Part shown: piece after piece, positions 59,647-64,000 of the stretch
Numbering within the stretch: position 1 is the first letter of the stretch
Layout: every line of letters starts with the position of its first letter
Source of the DNA: Anaerolineae bacterium
Lineage (GTDB): Bacteria > Chloroflexota > Anaerolineae > Anaerolineales > Villigracilaceae
Assembly: GCA_021324435.1 (NCBI GenBank)
Contig: JAJPIZ010000014.1
Location: 1 to 64,000 of the forward strand
DNA: 64,000 nt
Direction: 5' to 3'
Position numbers and translations under genes: made by a program
The notes under the pieces: generated by a model
Seen by the model: the letters and a program-made list of their open reading frames with translations, nothing else
Told to the model about the DNA's origin: nothing
Database searches by the model: none

Positions 59647-60753
59647 AAAAGATTGCGCCAGCAAACTCTGAAACAACCCCTCCGCCTGACGCTCTGCCTC
59701 GGCTTGACGGGCGCGCAGACCCTCCACCCGCGCCGCGACCCGCGCAAATTCCTCTTGCAGGGGGAGAGGGGGAAATATCACTCGAATTTTCTCCAGATTG
59801 GAAGTATTTAGTTTTGGTTGAGCGCTTCCAGTGACATAAGGCTCTAAATCAATCATGTTGAGCAAATAGCACAAAAATTGAATGTTTATGCCTTTCATTC
59901 TCAAAACATGAGCATGATTGTTCACCCAATATTTACCAGTTGCAATAAAAGCAATTGGCGTTGAACGAGCAAGCAAATTTGCGCCATCTTCAGCGACAAG
60001 TAAAGTCTCTTCGTCAAAAATGTATTCTTCAACGTAGTCAATAATGCCAGAAGCGCCGTAGTAAGGATATTGCCCCTTTTTCGTTTGTCGTATTGACGCT
60101 TCAACGGGAATGCGCCAAGAATCTAGGCTTTCGGTAACGTCAGCTATTTCAACTCTGTTCCATTTTTTCAAATTTGATTGCGGCTCCCCAAACATCTCCA
60201 AAAACACGGACTGGAGCAGGGAATCGGCGAGACGGCGGGCGGCGCGGCGCAGTCCACGCAGGCGGTCGGCGCGCGCCAGCAGGGACGCAATCCGCTTTTG
60301 CTCATCCAGCGGGGGGAGGGGGAGTTTTAATTCAGCGAGTTTAGTGGCATTTAACCCGCCTTGAATAGCACCCACTGCGCCAACATCTATTTGTCGCCAA
60401 TAATCGGGCGTTTGAAAATAATACGCTAAATATTCAGGGTCAATTACGTCTTTGTTCGGACGTATTCTGATTAGATAAGAAGCAAAAACAGAGCCTTTTG
60501 GCACATCGTTTCTTATCAAGCCAGTATTTCCAACTGAGCCTGTTCGGGCAAACACAATATCGCCCTCTTGTAATTCATATTTCTTTGCATCCGATTCACT
60601 ACATTCACAAAAAGGAACTTCAGCCCAATTTATTTTGCCTTGCCGAATATCTGTAATTCGCAAAAACTTATAACCCGTGTCTCTTTCTGTGGCAGACTCG
60701 GTTAAGCCATAATCTATTTTCGTGCTGATGGTCTCTAAGTTTACAAATTCCAT
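59632..60753 (-). CDS. hsdS: Type I restriction-modification specificity subunit HsdS
   Basis: 373 aa from ATG 60753 (an in-frame TTG three codons earlier is possible). Two target-recognition domains alternate with conserved helices. The first ends LKLPLPPLDEQKRIASLLARADRLRGLRRAARRLADSLLQ (about 140-180) and the second ends FPPLPLQEEFARVAARVEGLRARQAEAE (about 335-362). It selects the bipartite DNA target for HsdM and HsdR. It starts 12 bp after the hsdM stop. TRD DNA is AT-richer than the helices, as is usual for exchangeable modules. Confidence 0.92.
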   Translation of the reverse strand: MEFVNLETISTKIDYGLTESATERDTGYKFLRITDIRQGKINWAEVPFCECSESDAKKYELQEGDIVFARTGSVGNTGLIRNDVPKGSVFASYLIRIRPNKDVIDPEYLAYYFQTPDYWRQIDVGAVGAIQGGLNATKLAELKLPLPPLDEQKRIASLLARADRLRGLRRAARRLADSLLQSVFLEMFGEPQSNLKKWNRVEIADVTESLDSWRIPVEASIRQTKKGQYPYYGASGIIDYVEEYIFDEETLLVAEDGANLLARSTPIAFIATGKYWVNNHAHVLRMKGINIQFLCYLLNMIDLEPYVTGSAQPKLNTSNLEKIRVIFPPLPLQEEFARVAARVEGLRARQAEAERQAEGLFQSLLAQSFDGGR

Positions 60754-60765
60754 ATTTACCAATTG

Positions 60766-62526
60766 CTATTCACCATTCACCAACTTACCAAGTTCCTTTA
60801 TCTCCTCCAACATCACGCTTTCCAGCCTCGCCAACCGTTCCAGCGTCACGGCGGGCTTCTCGTGGTATTCGGCGTCGGCGTCCACCTGGCGGTAGCGGCT
60901 GGCGGAGAGGTCGTACTTGCTGGCTTTGACCTGCTCCTTCGTCACCCAAAACTGGCGGGTCAGGCGGTCGAGTTCGGATTGCAGGGGGGCGATTTGCGAT
61001 TGAAGTTCGGCGAGCCTGGTTTGGGCGTCCGCTAAAGAATTCACCACGGAGCGCACAGAGTTCACAGAGTCTTTCTTTTTGTTTTTCTCCGCGCTCTCCG
61101 TGTTCTCTGTGGTGAGAACCGCTTCAAATTGGAGTCGATTGATCTCCGCCTGCAACTTCAGCCGTTCTTCCTTAAGCGGCTGCAACTGCGCGCGCAACTC
61201 GGCGATTCTCTGCGCCCGCCGTTCCTGAAAGTCCTTGTCGAAGCGGTTCTTCCAGCATTCCAAAATATCGGGGACGTCGTTCTCGGCGACCTTCACGCGC
61301 TTATCGTCCAGCGAAAAACCGTCGTGCGCCATGTCGTAGAACCAGATGTCCTCCGTCCGCCCGCCGCGGGTGAAGAACAAAACCGCCGTGCTGACCCCCG
61401 CGTAGGGCTTGAACACGCCCGAAGGCATCGAGACCACGCCGTCGAGACGGTTTTCTTCGATAATCTTCTTGCGAATCTCCACATGGGCGCGGCTGGAGCC
61501 GAACAAGACGCCGTCCGGCACAATCACGGCGGCGCGTCCGCCCATATCCAGGGCGCGCAAAATCAGGTGCAGGAAGAGCAGTTCGCTCTTGGTCGTATCC
61601 GAGGGCAGGGTGGGGTGAATCGTCCCCTTATCCACCGCGCCCTTGAAGGGCGGGTTCATCAAAATCACGTCGTACTCGCGCTCGTCGTCGAAGGCTTTCG
61701 AGAGCGTATCCATGTAAAAAAACTGCGGCGACTCGATTCCGTGCAGCATCAGGTTCATCGAACCGATGCGCAGGATGGTCATGCCCGAATCGTTGTCGAA
61801 TCCGCGCAGGTACTTGGGCGATTTCATGAAGGCGCGCTCTTCGGGCGTGAGCAAGTCGCCGATGAGATGGTGCGCCTGCCCTTCGGCGTCGTACTCTAAA
61901 ATCCCCGCCGAGGTGCGCTTCTCCAAAATGTACTGGTGCGCGTTGACGAGGAATCCCGCCGTCCCGCCCGCCAAATCGCCGATGCGCTCGCGCGGCTTCG
62001 GGTCGAGCATCTCCACCATCATGCGGATGATGTGGCGCGGCGTGCGGAACTGTCCGTTGCGCCCGGCGATGCTCAGGTGGCTGAGCAGGTACTCGTACAA
62101 GTCGCCCTGCGCGTCCTGATTCTGCTCGGAGATTTTCATCTCGTCTATCAGGTTGACCGCTTCCACGAGCAGGCTGGGCTTGTTGATTTTGCACTCCGCC
62201 CCGCGCATGTACTCGGCGAAGGATGAGCCTTCTTCTGCGAGGCTGGACAATTTGGGGAAGATGACCTTCTTGAGATGATGGAGCATCTCTTCGGCGGGGA
62301 ACTTTGTCCAATAGCCCCAGCGCATCTCTTTCGGGACTTTGGGCTGGTACGTTACACCCTTGCGTTTTGCCTGCCTTTCGGCGGCGTTCTCGCGGTCATC
62401 CAGGCGTTTGAGGAAGAGCAGATACGAAAACTGCTCAATGGCGTCGAGCGGGTTGGCGAGTCCGCCCGTCCAGAATTTGTCCCAGAGGGCGTCAACTTGG
62501 GAACGGAGTTTGGGGTCGGTAAGCAT
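60766..62526 (-). CDS. hsdM: Type I restriction-modification DNA methyltransferase HsdM
   Basis: 586 aa. An N-terminal helical domain with DAIEQFSYLLFLKRLDD is followed by the N6-adenine methyltransferase core: AdoMet motif IGDLAGGTAGFLVNAHQYI and catalytic NPPF in DVILMNPPFKGAVD (near 290). Motif I reads DLAGGTAGF where DPAxGTGGF is typical. The C-terminal region is coiled coil. Residues ~470-495 (TTENTESAEKNKKKDSVNSV...) are encoded by a family F repeat in frame. It modifies host DNA with HsdS. Confidence 0.93.
   Translation of the reverse strand: MLTDPKLRSQVDALWDKFWTGGLANPLDAIEQFSYLLFLKRLDDRENAAERQAKRKGVTYQPKVPKEMRWGYWTKFPAEEMLHHLKKVIFPKLSSLAEEGSSFAEYMRGAECKINKPSLLVEAVNLIDEMKISEQNQDAQGDLYEYLLSHLSIAGRNGQFRTPRHIIRMMVEMLDPKPRERIGDLAGGTAGFLVNAHQYILEKRTSAGILEYDAEGQAHHLIGDLLTPEERAFMKSPKYLRGFDNDSGMTILRIGSMNLMLHGIESPQFFYMDTLSKAFDDEREYDVILMNPPFKGAVDKGTIHPTLPSDTTKSELLFLHLILRALDMGGRAAVIVPDGVLFGSSRAHVEIRKKIIEENRLDGVVSMPSGVFKPYAGVSTAVLFFTRGGRTEDIWFYDMAHDGFSLDDKRVKVAENDVPDILECWKNRFDKDFQERRAQRIAELRAQLQPLKEERLKLQAEINRLQFEAVLTTENTESAEKNKKKDSVNSVRSVVNSLADAQTRLAELQSQIAPLQSELDRLTRQFWVTKEQVKASKYDLSASRYRQVDADAEYHEKPAVTLERLARLESVMLEEIKELGKLVNGE
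61041..61116. repeat. Family F palindrome inserted in frame in hsdM
   Basis: Arms tcaccacggag and ctctgtggtga enclose cacagagttcacagagtc. It encodes a Lys/Ser/Asn-rich segment before the coiled coil. Confidence 0.85.
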
Positions 62527-62533
62527 GGGGGAA

Positions 62534-62640
62534 TTTTAACAGGATACACAGGATATACAGGATGTTTTTTTTTTTTTTATTTTATCCTATGCATCCTGTC
62601 CATCTTGTTTGACTCATCATGCCCATCCTGTTTATCCGGC
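62534..62640. repeat. Family H repeat (acaggatrnacaggat), downstream side of the GxxExxY gene
   Basis: aacaggatacacaggatata, a run of 14 T (62565-62578), then inverted units atcctgtccatcttg and catcctgtttatcc. It covers the last ~20 codons of the GxxExxY gene. Confidence 0.9.
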
Positions 62641-63005
62641 TTTCGCAAATTCTTGTATTCGACTTTGGGACGCCCAAAATTAATCAGCAACCCCACTTCG
62701 TAGCCTGTGCCTTTGAGATAGTTAATCACCTGTGCGGAATGTTCGGGCGCGAGCGCGCTGACGGCTTTAAGTTCGACAATCACTTTGTCTTCCACCAGCA
62801 AATCGGCATAGAAATTTCCCACGTTCTGCCCGCGAAACGTGACCGTAAGCGGAACTTCAGTTTCGACTTTCAGCCCTTTTTGCTTCAAGGCAATGATGAG
62901 CGCTTTGTGATAGACCGATTCCAAAAAACCCGCGCCGAGTTCGTTGCTCACTTCAAAGCACGCGGCAAGGATTTGACGGGTCAAGTCTTCGTAGGGTAAG
63001 TTCAT
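62577..63005 (-). CDS. GxxExxY protein, PD-(D/E)XK nuclease-like
   Basis: 142 aa from ATG 63005 (MNLPYEDLTRQILAACFEVS) with AAGGAG 6 nt upstream; the longer frame is translated repeat. The GxxExxY motif is GFLESVY (26-32). Asp68, Glu78 and Lys80 in FYADLLVEDKVIVELKAV form a D-ExK nuclease-like triad. The last ~20 residues (KPDKQDGHDESNKMDRMHR) are repeat-derived. It interrupts an hsdM-hsdR pair and is bracketed by family H repeats, so it looks like an inserted cassette. Biochemical role unknown. Confidence 0.88.
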   Translation of the reverse strand: MNLPYEDLTRQILAACFEVSNELGAGFLESVYHKALIIALKQKGLKVETEVPLTVTFRGQNVGNFYADLLVEDKVIVELKAVSALAPEHSAQVINYLKGTGYEVGLLINFGRPKVEYKNLRKPDKQDGHDESNKMDRMHRIK

Positions 63006-63023
63006 GGCGTCTCCTTGGTAAGA

Positions 63024-63122
63024 AACAGGATTGACAGGATATATAGGATATTTTTTGGGGTCAAACAGGATGTACAGGATGTTTTTTTGATTTATCCTGC
63101 CTATCCTGTCCATCCTGTCAAA
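63024..63122. repeat. Family H repeat, upstream side of the GxxExxY gene
   Basis: aacaggattgacaggatata, acaggatgtacaggatg and inverted tatcctgtccatcctgtc units. It fills the space between hsdR and the GxxExxY gene. Confidence 0.9.
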
Positions 63123-63128
63123 TTTAAA

Positions 63129-64000
63129 TCACACCGCCATTTTATTCACAAACGCCACCACCTCATCCACTTCCTCTTCCGTAAACCACCTGTCCACCGC
63201 GTCCACGCCGAAACTATCGAGCGGCGGCTCGTACAGGTCAGCGGGTTCGAGATGGCGCTTTTGTAGGAAGACGCTTTGCACGGCGCGCAGGAAGCGAATC
63301 TGGTCGGCGTTGTAGCGATGGTCGGCGATGTAACGCTCGAATTGGCGCGTCACCAGTTCGCGGTAATCGGGCAGGGAGTCAATCTCCAACACCTGCCGCA
63401 CCAATGCCAGGAAGTTATCCGCGCTGTGGGCGAAGACCTTCTTCAGCATGTCGGGCGTCAGTTCCAGGTCGCTTTGCGCCAGTTCGCGGGCGAGAGTCCG
63501 CTCCAGGTCGAGCAGCAGGGCGTCATCGGGAATTTCGCCGCGCCGAATCGCCTGCATGGCGGGGTGATTCTCCACCAGTTGCAGGATGCGCTTCTCCACC
63601 TTCTCGCGGTACTCGCTGACGTACATCTGCTCGCCGCTTTTGGTCAGCAGGACGTAGCCGCGCAGGGCAATTTCATCGCGCAGGAAGTTGAGTTCGAGAA
63701 TGCCCGAATCCTTCTGACGTTTCTTCATCATCTCCGCCAGTTCGAGGCGCAGGTCGTCCAGTTCGGCGAAGGATGCGGTTTGAAGATGGGGAACAGTGCA
63801 GGCGCGTTTGAGCGTGAGTTGCTTTTGCGTGAGCAGGTTTTCGGGCAGGCTGGCAACGTCTTCGGCGATGGAGAGACACAGGTCATCGGTTGGCTGCCCC
63901 TTACGCCGGAGCAGTTTCAGGCGTTCCAGTTTGGCTGCGAAGGTCTCGGCGGGGACGTCCACATCGGCGGCATAACGCAGATGGGGAGCAACGCGCAGGC
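63129..64000 (-). CDS. hsdR: Type I restriction endonuclease HsdR, C-terminal part (5' cut by window edge)
   Basis: About 290 residues are visible and the frame is open to the window edge (LRVAPHLRYAAD precedes the first internal GTG). The region has the helical C-terminal domain of EcoEI-type HsdR: LLTQKQLTLKRAC, ENHPAMQAIRRGEIPDD, FLALVRQVLEIDSLPDYRELVTRQFERYIADHRYNADQIRFLRAV and FTEEEVDEVVAFVNKMAV at the end. The motor and nuclease domains lie outside. It is upstream of hsdM on the same strand. Confidence 0.88.
   Translation of the reverse strand, partial: LRVAPHLRYAADVDVPAETFAAKLERLKLLRRKGQPTDDLCLSIAEDVASLPENLLTQKQLTLKRACTVPHLQTASFAELDDLRLELAEMMKKRQKDSGILELNFLRDEIALRGYVLLTKSGEQMYVSEYREKVEKRILQLVENHPAMQAIRRGEIPDDALLLDLERTLARELAQSDLELTPDMLKKVFAHSADNFLALVRQVLEIDSLPDYRELVTRQFERYIADHRYNADQIRFLRAVQSVFLQKRHLEPADLYEPPLDSFGVDAVDRWFTEEEVDEVVAFVNKMAV

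Noticed and set aside
61128-61899. Long plus-strand frames across hsdM and similarly across deaD, the cyclase and DUF4349 genes
   Set aside because: They are codon-bias shadows opposite well-identified proteins; their translations match no family and are rich in Arg, His and Ala.

Overview
The window reads as chromosomal DNA of a Chloroflexota bacterium, probably Anaerolineae-like. This is inferred from the gene set and from a diterpene gene pair resembling one I recall from Herpetosiphon; no ribosomal marker is present. Base composition is fairly even and moderately GC-rich, except for a visibly AT-richer stretch at about 37.2-41.0 kb.

Layout. 0-4.7 kb: end of a helicase-loader gene, a DtxR-type regulator divergent from an FTR1 iron permease, and a nicotinamidase-like hydrolase with nicotinate phosphoribosyltransferase (NAD salvage). 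4.7-18.1 kb: a phosphate island with arsC-phoU-pstB-pstA-pstC-pstS, surE, two tiny paralogous membrane proteins, phoR-phoP, a second pstB-pstA-pstC-pstS set and a third, divergent pstB. Boxes with an 11-bp period (TTAACA-N5-TTAACA type) lie before pstS, phoP and the surE unit. 18.1-24.9 kb: class III nucleotide cyclase, DUF4349 lipoprotein, M14 carboxypeptidase, DEAD-box helicase. 25-30.4 kb: a polysaccharide-type operon (GT4 glycosyltransferase, heparinase-like protein, bi-domain oxidoreductase). 30.5-37.2 kb: M29 aminopeptidase, glycogen phosphorylase with rhodanese, and a LutA plus fused LutB-LutC lactate oxidation system. 37.2-41 kb: GT39-like membrane protein, tRNA-Glu(CTC) and a frameshifted OLD-family nuclease.

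42-48.9 kb is the most interesting part. A same-strand cluster encodes a DxDD class II diterpene cyclase (Rv3377c-like), a sulfotransferase and an Rv3378c/tuberculosinol-synthase-like enzyme. It is bracketed by a hybrid histidine kinase, a LuxR-type response regulator, a 29-aa membrane peptide and a perfect 20-bp palindrome. I infer synthesis of a diterpene alcohol, possibly sulfated.

48.9-54.8 kb: a secreted protein, a DUF4173 membrane protein, a hairpin-rich locus with an 18-codon ORF, phosphofructokinase, and DUF2085, DUF4126 and DUF402 proteins. 54.9-59.5 kb: a TPP-riboswitch-controlled thiamine salvage operon (thiamine pyrophosphokinase and ThiB-ThiP-ThiQ-like ABC importer). 59.6-64 kb: a type I restriction-modification operon (hsdS, hsdM, hsdR truncated by the window edge) with a GxxExxY PD-(D/E)XK-like gene, flanked by acaggat repeats, inserted between hsdM and hsdR.

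A recurring theme is short interspersed palindromic repeats of about ten families. They sit between genes and, in at least seven genes, run in frame through the coding sequence without breaking it. Several genes also have a -10 box only 6-8 nt before the start codon, suggesting leaderless transcripts.
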